DNA from: Uloborus plumipes
Taxonomy: Eukaryota; Arthropoda; Arachnida; Araneae; Uloboridae
Length of the DNA stretch: 64,000 nucleotides
Direction: 5' to 3'
Assembly (NCBI GenBank): GCA_038373865.1
Contig: JAXGGA010002976.1
Location: forward strand, 47,017-111,016
This document shows positions 35,266 to 47,165 of the stretch, piece by piece. The notes under the pieces are model-generated. The model was not told the origin of the DNA, searched no databases, and saw nothing but the letters and a program-made list of their open reading frames with translations. Position 1 is the first letter of the stretch, and each line of letters begins with the position of its first letter. The position numbers were made by a program, and so were the translations under genes.

Positions 35266-36457
35266 TTATTTTTGAACACACGTCACTTGACAGAACTTTT
35301 CTTTTCCAGGTAAACCACGCAACGCAACTAGTATCATAAAATAAAAAACCGCCAAGATAAAAAATATTTATTTCTCCACTTTATACCGACGGAATCGCCT
35401 TCGCGTTAGAAAGTTTGCTAATGCAGCGAAAAAGTGTTTTAAATTTTAGCCTCAAAACGATAGAGCTCAGCAGGGGCGAAATCTCTGCGAAAACCGCATT
35501 TATTCGAGTGATTGATTCCCGGAAAATCTTTTTACTGCTAAAAAAGAAGAAAGTAAATCGCATTTTTACAGAAGTTTTCTCAAATTCGTTCGACCGTGAT
35601 TTTAGAAAGTGGAATAGGATTCTATGCTATTTTTAACACTGCTTCGGTGAAAAACAATTACAGAGTTAGATTAGTGGGAAGCCGTCGAATTTGTGCAAGT
35701 GAATTAATTCAAAGTGATAGAGAAAGTTATTTTGTGCTTTAATGTAAAAACGAAAAGGAATTGTCTTTGCTGTAATCAAAGCTGTTGCTAGGTAACAGCT
35801 TCAATGTACAAATCTACATAAATCAAGAAAAGTGTACCTAAGCAGTGTCTCTGTGCACTTCCAAAAGAAGATTTTTGTCTGACGATTCGGCAAATTTAAA
35901 GACACACAGTAAACTCCCAATTCTCAACATTTCTTTCATTTTTCTTACGGTGCGTTATTGGTCAGTTTTAGCTTTTAAAGATTTTTTTCACATTCGATGC
36001 CATGATGATTTCAGCGGCATTACTAACAAGCGATTTTTTTTACACAATGCTTACATTAATCGATTTGGATGTTACTGCTGATGAGAAAGTGTCTTGCGCT
36101 TTTAATAAAGTGGTTCGTAAAGACTGCATCTTGATTTTGGATATTTTATCAAAAACTTTCTATCTTTCTAAAACCTTTCTATCTTTAGCGGGAAAAAAAT
36201 TAAGTTTTAAAAGAAAAAAAATTCTGTATTGAGAAGAAATTAATTGCGGAACACTATATACACAGATCTGCTACGCACAACTGAAGTGGCATATGTATAT
36301 TGAGGAACAAATACGGAATACAGATTAATGGCTCATGGTAAAAGTGAATTGTCTTCTTTTAAATGATTTTATCATGCTTTATTATATAAAATCCTTTGCA
36401 AATTTTTGCCCAGGACAAAGAAAGGAAGTGTTCAACTACTATTTGTCATAGCATATC
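35266..36457. other. Unclassified DNA
   Basis: A polypyrimidine-AG (TTTCTTTTCCAG) is present at about 35298-35309, but no exon can be defined. Short frames across 35381-36232 are not recognisable. Confidence 0.4.
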
Positions 36458-37074
36458 GGCGATTCTCTGTAAACTCGTCATTTTTTACACGAAATCTGTC
36501 CGGGCACGGTTTTTTGAAATGTTCGTATAATTATAATACTATTGCTCAGAAAATGAATCTATTACTTTTGGTTTGAAACACCGTTCTCTGCGATTTCGGC
36601 AAATTCACACTGATTACTTTAAAATTCATGCCAAAAAGAATTTGCAAAAGTTATAGATTTTTCGTATTACAGCTTTTAAATTATTGCAGGGGACTGTTTG
36701 AAAAAACTCCGAACAGAATTTACATGACAATTTTACGTTTTAGAAATACGTAATTATGCCTTATTTCATAAGAAAAATATAGCTTCATTATTCTATTTTT
36801 CGATATTAATTGCCAAACTTATGTAGTGTTAATAGGTTTTTTGAAATACTATCTTTAACAGTTAGACTATGGGATTGGAACAGCCAGGGGACTGTGTTTT
36901 TTCCGCTTAGATTATTTCTAGAAAGAAAAATTAAATTGTTATCACTCCAAACACAATTGGGCCACAAAGTATTAATGCTTTACTTGTATTAAGAGCGATA
37001 ATTACTTTATTACACTTGATTATTTTTAAAATACTCAGTCCGGACAGCCAATTACTAGTTTACAGAGAATCGCC
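36458..37074 (+). mobile_element. Unclassified TIR transposon (GGCGATTCTCTG family), copy 1
   Basis: 617 bp with 18-bp perfect inverted ends GGCGATTCTCTGTAAACT. Subterminal CTGTCCGGGCACGG and CAGTCCGGACAGC are also partly inverted. Flanks CATATC and CACATC could be a 6-bp target duplication with one change. The interior carries repeated AGGGGACTGT words. No coding capacity; the superfamily is not identified. Other copies are at 61217-62129 and a fragment at 60087-60890. Confidence 0.88.
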
Positions 37075-37619
37075 CACATCTATCTTTTGAAAAGGACTTT
37101 ATTCACTTTATACAGAAAGATATCAATAAATGTAAGACCATTTAGAAAACAAATAGGGATTTAAAAAGTATTTAGAAACACCACTTTTACGATAAACAAA
37201 TATGTATACACGAGTTCGGTTCTATAATCCGATTATCCCCTTTCCTTTCGTGAAAATGACCCGCATGCAGTTCGAATGCGGCACAACCAAAACTCAGTTA
37301 AATGTTGACCTTTCGGAAAAATTGAATGGAAACTAAAAAATTAAAAATTTACTAGATAAATTAAAATTAGAGTTAAATGTAGTGAAAGGTAAAAAATCAT
37401 TCCATAATTTAAATTTTATTGCTAATTTTTTTATAGGCAGTTAAAATTGCGTAATAGGAATAATTTTCATGAAGAAAAGAGAAAAGTAAGAAAAATAATT
37501 AAAGAAATGTATTCTGGACAAAGAGAAAGAGTCAATAGCAACCAAAAGCTGGGTGACACCGGGACTGCGAAGTTTGGGGAAATATTGTCGACGCCGTCAC
37601 CTAAAACTTTAAATCAACT
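37075..37619. other. Unclassified DNA
   Basis: Nothing recognised. Confidence 0.4.
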
Positions 37620-38110
37620 CAATTCCTAAACCCCAAGATCAGTTCTACTCAGAATCCGGGACGGTCACAAGGGAGGGGCAATGGGGGTGCTCGCCCCTCC
37701 CTTAAGGGCTTTTCAGTAAATTTTCGATATTGAAGTTCAAAAAACTGAATTTTTGACTAGTTTTGATGATGTTAAAGAAAGGAAGTTTGGGCTCTAACTC
37801 AGAAATGTTTCGGAATAGAAATCCGAAACCTATGCGACCAATATTTTCAAACCAGTATACGTAATAAAAAGGAAGTAATAAAAATCAAGCACCCCCTCTT
37901 GAAAAATTTCTGGATCCGCCCTTGCTCCGAATCAGCAGCCACGGGCAAAACCCAGATTTGGAAGAAAAAGGAGCGACTGATACTCCGACTACTGGGATTT
38001 CGAAGACTTCTACTCTCAACTCCGACTCCTTTATCTCCAAAATCAGTCCTACTCCCATCTCCGTTGCCCCGAATGGTACTGCATTCCACTTTGCACGGAA
38101 GGAAGTGATT
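37620..38110. repeat. ACTCC-rich repeat with inserted GC-rich MITE-like block
   Basis: About 37928-38075 and the scrap at 37635-37650 belong to a dispersed ACTCC/GACTCC-rich repeat (TCCGACTCC, CAGTCCTACTCC), also at 51590-51860. Between them a block runs from GGGACGGTCACAAGGGAGGG to GAAAAATTTCTGGATCCGCC. The latter, read on the minus strand (GGGCGGATCCAGAAATTTTT), resembles a hAT-type terminus. Target duplication is unclear. Confidence 0.5.
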
Positions 38111-38740
38111 CTCTCGCACTTAGAAAGGGAAAAAAAAATTACACATTTTCAATAAGATGAGATCGGGAAGAAAACGATTAAACACCCGAAAGGACGGCGA
38201 GAATAAATATCGAAATTCACGTGTGCAATTAAAAGGTATAAAACCCAAAAGTTATGTGCGAAGCTTAAAATAGATCTTACAAGAATCATAACAAGTAATA
38301 AGAATCTTTAAAATGCGTATTTCAATATTTTGCAAAAAAAAAAAAAAATCTGAAACATGTTGCATTGTTATTGGATCAAGACCATTTATGTGTTCCTAAC
38401 TTCATACGAATGAAACATCGACTGAACTTTTTAGGCAAAAAAAAAAAAAAATCAATACTTTCGACGCAATTAGAGAACATGATATTTACCCATGAACAAA
38501 AAAAAAAGTATCAACTGCACGTAAGGGTAATACAGCTAGATTGTTTCCGGTATGGACGATTAGCAAGATTCGTTTCTAAATACGTGCACTAAGTAAAAAA
38601 AATAAATAAAGGAGTGCATTTATCATTTCTACAAATAAAATTGCATTTTGAAAAGATTACAATACATTTATACACTTAAAATAAATTTGAATACGGTGTC
38701 AGTATTACAACAAAACGTTTTACTCACATTTAATATTTTT
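38111..38740. other. Unclassified AT-rich DNA
   Basis: Poly-A tracts; no gene or bounded element recognised. Confidence 0.45.
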
Positions 38741-40800
38741 GTATCAGATTAATGTCACGCCCTTATCTTCATTTAAAATTATTTATTAAGAAAAGTTTTA
38801 CTTTTACGATTGTCTGGGGTAAGCAAATTTATTATTTTTTAAACTTGGCAAATTCAACTTCGCCAAATAAAATTTACCGATTTCTTAAGGAAGAAAATTG
38901 TCACAAGCTTTCTTGCATTTTTGTCAGGCACAATAATGTAATTCGCATTGCCTTAAATATTCAAGCGCAAAAAAACTTCTGACGACACCCATCTAACAGT
39001 ATCCAACTTATTAATACTTAAATTTAGTGCACAAATTAAATGCCAATCTTTTTTTTTTTTTTTTTTTTCAAAAATGAAAATTCTTTTAAAAAAAAGCGTT
39101 AAACTTACAATTGGAAGAAAAGCAAAAACCTTTTTGTGAAATAGACAGCTCTACTTTGTCAGTTTAATTTGACTAATTCCTAAACGAAGCTAAGTTTTTA
39201 AAGTTTACATTTTCATCAGACACAAAAATAATTGACATTTTCTTTACTATTGAACTGCGGAAAAAGTTCCTTCTTCCTCCATCAAATAGTATCTTATATT
39301 TTTTTATAATTCTTTCAGTAGAATGCTCACGTATACTTTTCATAAATAACTCATTAATTACAACAAACTGATGCAAAAATCGTACTTAATATTTTTGCAT
39401 CAAATTGATGTCATGTTTTAGTTTTCATAAAAAAATATTTCATAAAAAAGGTTTCAATTTTATGATTGCCTGGTAAGAAATTAAAACTCTTTTTAATCTT
39501 CACAAACATTCTTCCATTTTCGTCGGATGCAAATATAGATTACATTGCTTTCAATATTTAAGCGCAAAAAACTTCTGACGACGCTCATATTAATAGTATC
39601 ATACTTATTTATGCTTATGCTTACTGCCTGGCTTTTCTTTTTAAAATGAATATTTTATTTAAAAGAAGTTTAAAAATTACGATTGGATCAAAAGCAAAAC
39701 CCAATTTCCGAAATTAACAGTTATACTTTGCCAATCAAATTTGACTAATTCTTAAATGAAGATAAGTTTCAAAAAAGAAAAAAAAAATCTTTCATCAGAC
39801 ATAAAAAAAAAAACAAAAAAAAAAACATTTTCTTCAATATTCAACTGTGGTAAAAGCTCTTTCTATCTCCATCAAATAATATCTTAACTATTCTTTAATT
39901 TTTCCAGTTGAATGCCCACGCATACTTTTCATAAATATTTTATTTAAAGAAATGTTTTTAATTTACGATATGGCTGACAAACCGATTAAAAACCGTTTCG
40001 AAATTGGCAGTTCTAACTTTACCACGTAAATTTGACGGAATCCTGAATGAAAAAAGTTTTGAAAAAAAAAATTCTTACATTTTCCTCGGGCGCGAAAAAT
40101 ATGATTGCCCTTCTCTTTAATATTCAACAGCGAAAAAAGTTATATCCACACTTTTCAAATAGTATTGTAACATGTTAAAAACTCTTCCAGTAGAAGCCCA
40201 TGAATAATTTTCGTAAATAAATATTTTATTCAGAAAGTTGTAAACTTGCTATTAGCTGGCAAACAAATAAAATCCCTTTCGAAAATTTCAAATAAATTTT
40301 CTAGTTAAACGACAAATATTTCAAAAAAGAGAAAACTTGACTTTGTCAGACATAATAAAATTTAACTCATATTTTCTTAAATATTCATTTTGAAAGATTC
40401 TCTCTACGATAATGAAATAGTATCATACTCAATCATACTTAATAATTCCGGATCAATTTTTAAAAGGATGCTTGTTCTTCCACTAATAAAAATTTTATAA
40501 ATAAAATGTTTTAAACTTACGTTTAGCTGTCAAACAGATAGAAATCCTTCTAAAAGTTGGCAGTTTCAACTTAGCCAATTATATTTGTCCAATCCAAGAA
40601 ATGAAGAAAAGTTTCAAAGAAACTCATGCATTTTCATCAGACACAAAAAAAAAATAATTCACATTTTCTTAAATTCTCCACAGCGTAAAAAAACTTCTTT
40701 CCACACCCACATCAAACAGCACCGAATCTTTTCAAAAAACTCTTCCAGTAGAATTCCCACGAACAAAATATTCTAATTACACCGACCCATTCACAAAACT
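38741..40800. repeat. Ancient tandem array, unit about 285 bp, seven units
   Basis: A recurring block TTTAAACTTACGATTrGCTG, then AAAyCCTTTyG, then a segment with TTGACnAAT, then CATTTTCATCAGACACAAAA, CACATTTTCTTAAATATTCA and TCTTCCAGTAGAATGCCCAC is seen seven times. The anchor word falls at about 38808, 39108, 39464, 39681, 39967, 40251 and 40521 (steps 300, 356, 217, 286, 284, 270). Units are strongly diverged. The first and third share GCGCAAAAAACTTCTGACGA, hinting at an older dimeric order. No conserved frame runs through the units. Confidence 0.82.
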
Positions 40801-41390
40801 TAAGACGGAGAGTGAAGAAGTCCAGTAGAAACCATGTTGCGATAAAGTTGAGATCTTACTTAGTGGAAAATCGCACCGGTCCACGGTTTCCCGTTAGATC
40901 CAGAGACCTTGCCAGCGCCATCTGTTGACCTTTCGGCGAACGTACCTCTAATGACGTCATGATGGAGATTACTTTCAACTTTTGTTTTTGTCCTGCGATA
41001 AAAATCGTCTGAGGACCTTTGTCGAGGAGAGTAGAGTTGTGCAGCAAAAGGTGCGTTTGTCACATTAACACTTTCTTTTTTATTCATTTTTTCCTTTCTG
41101 TTTATTTCGTAAAGGTTCCGCTCAAAGTCGCCCGCGGCAGTTTTGTCCTTCATTGCATTTTCATTAAGACACAACTCTTGATGTACTGCTTCAATTACAA
41201 TAAAAATGCTATTAATAAGAAGAACGTCTGGTTTTATGTTTTTCAATTTGATTCGTCAAACTTTCGGTGAGTTTGCTTAACAGGAAATGTATTATGTTCG
41301 TTTACAAGTGAAATAAACTTGTTGGATAATTTAAGATGAAAATTTTGAAGAATAATTCTTTTTGTAGTTGATTGAAAAGTTTTGACTTTT
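40801..41390. other. GC-richer segment, possible exon or promoter scrap
   Basis: About 40865-41055 is GC-rich relative to its surroundings (CGCACCGGTCCACGGTTTCC, GCGCCATCTGTTGACC, ATGACGTCATG). A minus-strand frame of 128 codons spans 41246-40860 but shows no recognisable domain. On the plus strand AAAAGGTGCGT near 41047 could serve as a splice donor. Nothing proves coding or transcription. Confidence 0.3.
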
Positions 41391-41835
41391 GGAGCAAATT
41401 ATAAGTTTGTGCAATTTTTGTTCAAATGATTGCTTGGGGCCAGAGCCAACAAGAGGCTATTTGTCTCCAGTCGGAAATTGGGGGTCCGGCCTTCTATCAA
41501 TGGGGGTAGGGGACGGGGGGAAAGCAAGAAGTCTGGGTAGAGTTAAGTTTTATAAAGTTTTTGGGGAGGTTAGGCTGCTTCGCAAAACTAATAAGGTACT
41601 CAGGGCTAACGAGAAGTGGTGTCAGCCTAGTTAGAAATTGGGACGCGGCTTTTTGGGGGTCTCGGATCGAAAGCGGGGTGGTGCAAAGTTTATAAGTTTT
41701 ATGGAGGAAGAGGAACTCGGTAATCAATTTTAACAAAGGGACCATCTTTGCTCTCGGTGGCCCTGAATGTGCTATTCCAGCCGGGGGGCACCCCAACCGT
41801 TAGCTTTTGGGAGGAGGCAAATTCTCAATTTACCG
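41391..41835. repeat. Purine/G-rich diverged duplication
   Basis: Two related halves share GGAAATTGGGGGTCCGGCC versus AGAAATTGGGACGCGGCTTT, AAGTTTTATAAAGTTTT versus AAGTTTATAAGTTTTATG, and AAGGTACTCAGG versus GAGGAACTCGG, offset about 160 bp. The tract is unusually G-rich for this window. Class unknown. Confidence 0.5.
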
Positions 41836-42424
41836 AATGAAATTCGGAATTTTATGGTCTCATAAAATACAAACATGCACACATGATTACAGTTAATGAT
41901 AACAGACAATATACATCATTAAAATGCAGTACGGCAATACTGTCCCCAAATTTGGCAAATAAAGAATTTTTTAGGAGAGCACAGTTACCAAGTGATCTCC
42001 CACTTCGTGAAGCCTTTGTGCTGATGACAAAACTTCTAGTGACGGATGGCTCTTGTAATATTGAGTAATTTAGTTGTTTCCACAAATTTACTTTGAATTA
42101 TTGTTATTTTTATAAGTATTAAGAGAACATTGTTATATGATTCTTAACTGCACGGAAAAAATGTTCTTGTCACGAAAAATAAAAATCATTGCAAATTTAT
42201 GCATTTCGACGATTGATCAGAGCAAATGCGTTTTCCGCAAATTTTTCTACCAGAAAAATTAATTTATAACTAACTAATTCATTATTTAACTATTATTTAT
42301 TATCATTATAATTAACTATTATCATTATAATTAACTATTACTAATATAATATACTATATTATATTAACTAATTATTATCATTATAATTAACTATTCATTA
42401 AAGTTTGAGACTAAAAAAATGTGA
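41836..42424. other. Unclassified DNA with AT-rich short repeats
   Basis: About 42285-42400 repeats ATTATCATTATAATTAACTA three to four times. A short frame at 41883-42068 is not recognisable. Confidence 0.5.
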
Positions 42425-42882
42425 TAGTGGCCACTTTGGCGTTGTTGGTCGCCACTTTAAACCAAGTTCCAAAATTGTAATCCCACTTCGCTTCAATTCC
42501 AGATAATAAGATTTTAATGCCAATAAAACAAAAACTAAACGCACCTGGAAGCTTTAAGTTTTAAAAGTATTTCATTTAATTTGCTGATTAATCATAAATT
42601 TGGTCATCTTTGACTATTTTTCCAACAAAGCTTCATTGCATTTTCTAGATTGAAATTATGTATTTACATGTTTTGTCAGCAGATGGGTCGATTTTCTCAC
42701 CGAATTAACATTGGCATAGTGACGATGCTAATGGCCATATTCTTTTCATAATCGGCTTGATGCACCGGCAGTTTGTATTTTTGTTCATAAAAAAAAAGTA
42801 GGTCGCCAGTTTGGCGACCCGAATAACATCTTGCCGTAGCCAAAATATATTTTTAGTCGCAACTGGCGAGTGGTGACCACTA
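42425..42882. mobile_element. hAT-like element with GTCGCCA ends
   Basis: Inverted ends TAGTGGCCACTTTGGCG and, on the other strand, TAGTGGTCACCACTCGCC; subterminal GGTCGCCA words occur on both sides. 458 bp. The flanking 8 bp do not match, so the target duplication has decayed or the borders are slightly off. Similar scraps lie at 30966-31055 and 62195-62275. Confidence 0.6.
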
Positions 42883-44140
42883 TTCTCGACCTTTATTATT
42901 CATATTTAAATAATAATAGTATTATAATTCAAATATGAATAATAAATTTTATTATAATAGATTATTTAAATATGAATAAATTAAATAATAATAATCTATA
43001 TTTAAATAATCTTGACCTTTATTATTCATATTTAAACTATATTATCTCTCTAAATTCTTCACACGGTTTGCAAAACTTCCTTTCTCCACTCAATTTTGGA
43101 CTTGGAAGAAAGAAAAACTTCAGGATAAAAACAGCTCAAGAAAATACCTAGTTGTATTTCAAAATAAAGCAATAGAGTGACAATCTTAACGTCTTCTCGA
43201 GGTTTTATGTGAAGCTTTACGTGAATTTTATTCACCTAAAAAGGTGAAACCTCGAGTATTTTAGAACCGTTTTATGTGTTTCTTTTGAAAAACTTCTCAT
43301 GTGAACTTCTTGTATAAACGCTGATCCTCCTTTAAAATACGTTAAGAGTATATCATGAATATTTTTTTAAAAATCTGACAGATTTTCCCCAACTTAGTTG
43401 TGAAACAACTGCTGGTTCAAATTAAACCTAACTTCGCATTCAAAATTAAGTGATGAATCTGATCCCAAATCGGTGTTTAAAAAGGCGGAAAGGGTGTGAT
43501 TAAAGGATTTTTAAGCAGATACATATTTTAATATGAAGGTAAACTTTCAGCGGTAATTAAATGACAAAACTATGCAAATTATTTCTGAAAAATAACACCT
43601 TACATGTGTCTCTAGAATAAAAATAGTGCAAGAGTCTCTAGTGTAAATAATAGTACTTTTTTTTTTGAGCAATGACAAATTCATATTTATGAATATGCCG
43701 TGTGTCCATATTATGCCGTGCAGTTCTTTTTCCAGATTAGCCTCGGAGTTTTGCCACAGGATAGATGCCCATCGGTCCCTGCTCCTTCGGGTGGTGGCGC
43801 CCATGTACTGCGCACACACAAACACGCACGCCAACACATACACACGCACGCTCGTATGTCACCATTTGTTATTGCGAAACACATACTTTGAATTCAAGAA
43901 GTAAAAACTAAAATCAATTTGTACATTTTTTCCCCCTTCTCATGACTATACAATGAAGAAATGATGGCGTTTTGGACATTCAAACGTCATTTACTCGAAC
44001 ACTCCAAAGATTGAACTTTCCCCTATCTTTCCTATGCTCCTCACTTTATTTTTACTTCTTTGAGTGCAATTAAGTTGAACTTTTAAAAGCTCCAAAGTAT
44101 TTGATCATTATTTATTTAGGTATTATTTCAATATTACACA
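42883..44140. other. Unclassified DNA with AT repeats and a CA-rich repeat
   Basis: About 42890-43040 holds repeated TTATTCATATTTAAA in both orientations. A weak hairpin with CTCGAGGTTT and AAACCTCGAG arms lies at about 43197-43256. About 43730-43850 is the second copy of the GC-rich plus CA repeat described at 24946. Confidence 0.5.
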
Positions 44141-44144
44141 TTAA

Positions 44145-44660
44145 CTCATTAATGCCTGACCTTTTTTTCGAAACAAATTTTGTATACTGGTTACAAACAG
44201 TGTTTAATGAACAGGAAAAATAATAAAAAAAATATCATGTAAAAAATAATCTTTTTATTAAGGAAAGAAACATCATCCTTTAAAAGTTACGATAGACCCC
44301 AGAGGGTACAAACTTTTTTTACTAATTTTTTTTTTTTTCTGCCTACGATGTTATATTCAAAAAGACATTTTATAAGAAGAAATAAAATCAGCAATGAACA
44401 TAAACTAGGAAGCTGGGAATAACTTTGAAAACTTAGATTTTTTTGTTGAGATTGTGAACGATGTACTTAATGATAAAGATCCTATTAAAACTGCTACAGA
44501 ACACACTTTGCAATGGTTATGTGCTGCAATCTGTTAATACCGAATTGAAACAATACCAAGGTACTAATTGCACACTATTATTTGGTCGAAATGTTCATTT
44601 TGGGGAAATTCAGGCCCTTTTTTGGACCGTCCCTAAAAAGGGACGCTAAGCATTAATGGG
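44145..44660. mobile_element. piggyBac-like MITE
   Basis: Flanked by TTAA (44141-44144 and 44661-44664). Ends are CTCATTAATGCCTGACC and, on the other strand, CCCATTAATGCTTAGC. A TTAA target next to CCCATTAATGC-type ends is typical of piggyBac relatives. 516 bp; no transposase. Confidence 0.9.
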
Positions 44661-44664
44661 TTAA

Positions 44665-45637
44665 TATTTTTAGGACATATTGCGTTGGAACAAAGCAAAA
44701 TATTTATCAACACTTGCTGCAGCTATCAATTCACATTAATGTTTCAAACACAGTTGCTACGGATCAATTAAATGTTATGCCGAAATTGCATTATTCCTCC
44801 AAAATACAATTGTTTCGGAGAATCAGACAAAAAACATAAGAAAACAATTTGTTAAAATAAACAATTCGAGAGTATCTAATTACAACTGAATAAGCTTTTC
44901 CAAATGCCATTTCCTCCGAATTTACCTAATATAAATTCTCTAAATTGAAAGAATATTGCGTTTTAAGCTCTAACGACAGCATTTAAGAACTTACGAAATT
45001 TTCATTAATTGTATAAACATTTTTCTAGCTAAATCAAAATTTGCATAAAATGTCTTAAAAGAGCAAATCGTTCTTTAGAATAAATTATAGAAGCGAGGAG
45101 TCTGGAGCACTTTTCCAATCTGGCTCTTTAATTTTTTAAGAGGATTCAAAACACGGGATGGAACTTATCTTGAAATTCCATTAAGAGTGTGTACATAGCT
45201 CTCAAATTAACATTTTTGCAATTTGCTTGTTTGCTTGAAATTAATATTGAACGGCGCCATGGAGTGATAAACATTTACTTACTTAAAAATAATAACTACC
45301 TTGTTTTCGGTATATTTTTAATGTTTTTCTTAAATATAAGCTTCTTTTACGGCCAACAAATACCTTTCAATTATTTGAAAGTTTCAAAATAAACTTAAAC
45401 ATTTTTGAAGGTTTTTGACAAGTTCTTAGCCATCTTAAAGTTCTACCCATAAAAAGCAAAGAAAAAAGAATTTACTGCTTAGTTTATTTTGTGACATCAC
45501 TATTTGAACTCAAACTGCTCAAAATAATACGAGGACATATCAAATAAAAACTGGATTTAAAAAAAATCCATTGTATCAACCGAAAAAACATACATAAGAG
45601 AAAAAACATAACCGAAAAAACATGCATCCTTTTCTAC
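44665..45637. other. Unclassified AT-rich DNA
   Basis: No gene or bounded element recognised. Confidence 0.45.
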
Positions 45638-45645
45638 ATTTCGTC

Positions 45646-47157
45646 CAGTGGCGCGACATTCGATGACAGTGTTTTGCAACGATGTTTTTCTTAGAGCATC
45701 GATGTTTTGCGGTTGATGCCTTTCAAACACCGATGCTATGAGTTCGGTGTTTTTTTCGATGTCGATGTTTTATATTTCAGCAAAAAAGATCAGTAAAAAA
45801 AATGCAGTAATTGTACTGCTTACAAAATTTATCTGGTTAATCAGCAGTTGCAGTACTAAACTCGTTAAAAAAAAGCTTTCTATGCTTACCATCGATGTTT
45901 TGCCCTCGATATTTGTCAAATACTGATGATTGTTTTTGCCATTTATTTTCTTTTTTCCATGATTTATATTATAGCAGAAGATATAATAAAATATAAAAAA
46001 AAACTTTTTAAATTTAAAGACTATTTCTGTCTGCTCATTCGCACAAAAAGTATGAAATAAACGGTGAAAATGCGCTTTGGGTCCCTGTTTGGCGCATTTT
46101 CAAAAAGTCGCCAACTGGCGCGTTTTTCCTTATTGTCTCGCGAATTGAAAGCTCCGAGAGCCATTACGCAAAAATTGGCGACTTTTTGAAAATGCGCCAA
46201 GTAGGGACCCAAAGCTCATTTTCACCGTTTATTTCATACTTTTTGTGCGAATGAGCAAACAGAAATAGTCTTTAAATTTAAAAAGTTTTTTTTATATTTT
46301 ATTTCAAAGTTTTTTCGTTTTAAAATTTATTTAGAATTGCGTGAAGACAAACGCCGTTAAGCATAATTCACCGAGAAAATAACAAACGCCGTTAAAAATG
46401 CTATTCACTAACACTTTATTTTTTATTCATGAGAATATTTCGTTTCCAATTTTGTTAATTTATCAACTTACTTTGAGTCAAACGCCATCAAGCGTAATGT
46501 TCAATTTGAAGAACTACCAATGCATTTTCTACAGCCCTTATTAGCCTTTTTTAATAAGTCACCTAAGCAAATTTTTGAACAGGCCTAATATGTTGATTGT
46601 TAGCTAATCTCATTCGTTTCATTTCTTCTTCTGCTATAATATTGCAAGGTTTATCTCCAACAATTTCAGTCGGATTTAAAGCTTCCAGTCGTAGTCCTGC
46701 CAATGATTGTACTCGACTCAACTCCACTATAAAGCGGAAGTGCGTCTAAGTTCACGCGTGGATTTAACTCTGCAACCGGAAGCAAAACGTGAAAACCATG
46801 ACAGAAGCAAGTACAGAAAAAGTCTTTAAAAAAAAGTAATTGAAAAAAAAAAAAAATACACCGTTAATCAGTAATTGTAATATCCATCTCTCTGGGAAAA
46901 GTTTTCTATAATTACCATCAATGTCTTATAGTGGATGTTTTTTCGGGTGATAAAGTAAAGCTTGGTATACTCAATTGAGCGATATAATGACACTCGATGC
47001 AATGAGGGTTACGGTGCATTTAAATTTGTACTTAATCTATGCAAAACAATATCGATGTTTTGAAACATCGATGTGTGAAAATATCGATGTCGATGTTTTT
47101 GATCTATGTATTAACACCATCGATGTTTTAATCTCTAACATCGATATTGCAGCACTA
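45646..47157. mobile_element. hAT element (ATCGATGTTTT family)
   Basis: 1,512 bp, flanked by a perfect 8-bp duplication ATTTCGTC (45638-45645 and 47158-47165). Ends are CAGTGGCGCGACATTCGATG and, on the other strand, TAGTGCTGCAATATCGATG. Both subterminal regions are crowded with ATCGATGTTTT and its complement, a common hAT arrangement for transposase binding. No transposase frame remains. A foldback (45984-46303) and a possible pogo-like scrap (GAGCGATATAATGACACTCG near 46976) are nested inside. Confidence 0.92.
45984..46303. repeat. Foldback element nested in the hAT element
   Basis: Arms of about 135 bp are almost perfect inverted copies (left through TTTCAAAAAGTCGCCAA near 46115; right from TTGGCGACTTTTTGAAAA near 46174), separated by about 60 bp with TCTCGCGAATTGAAAGC. 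Outer ends are AT-rich (AATAAAATATAAAAAAAA and its complement). Probably a MITE; target duplication not clear. Confidence 0.88.
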
Positions 47158-47165
47158 ATTTCGTC

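Noticed and set aside
35298..35320. Splice acceptor and exon
   Set aside because: A polypyrimidine-AG alone occurs by chance often in such AT/T-rich DNA; no coding frame follows.
40860..41246. 128-codon minus-strand frame as a gene
   Set aside because: No recognisable domain, and its GC-rich half contains repeat-like words; kept only as a candidate region.
46021..46212. Short frame in the foldback as a peptide gene
   Set aside because: It lies entirely within the inverted repeat and has no independent support.
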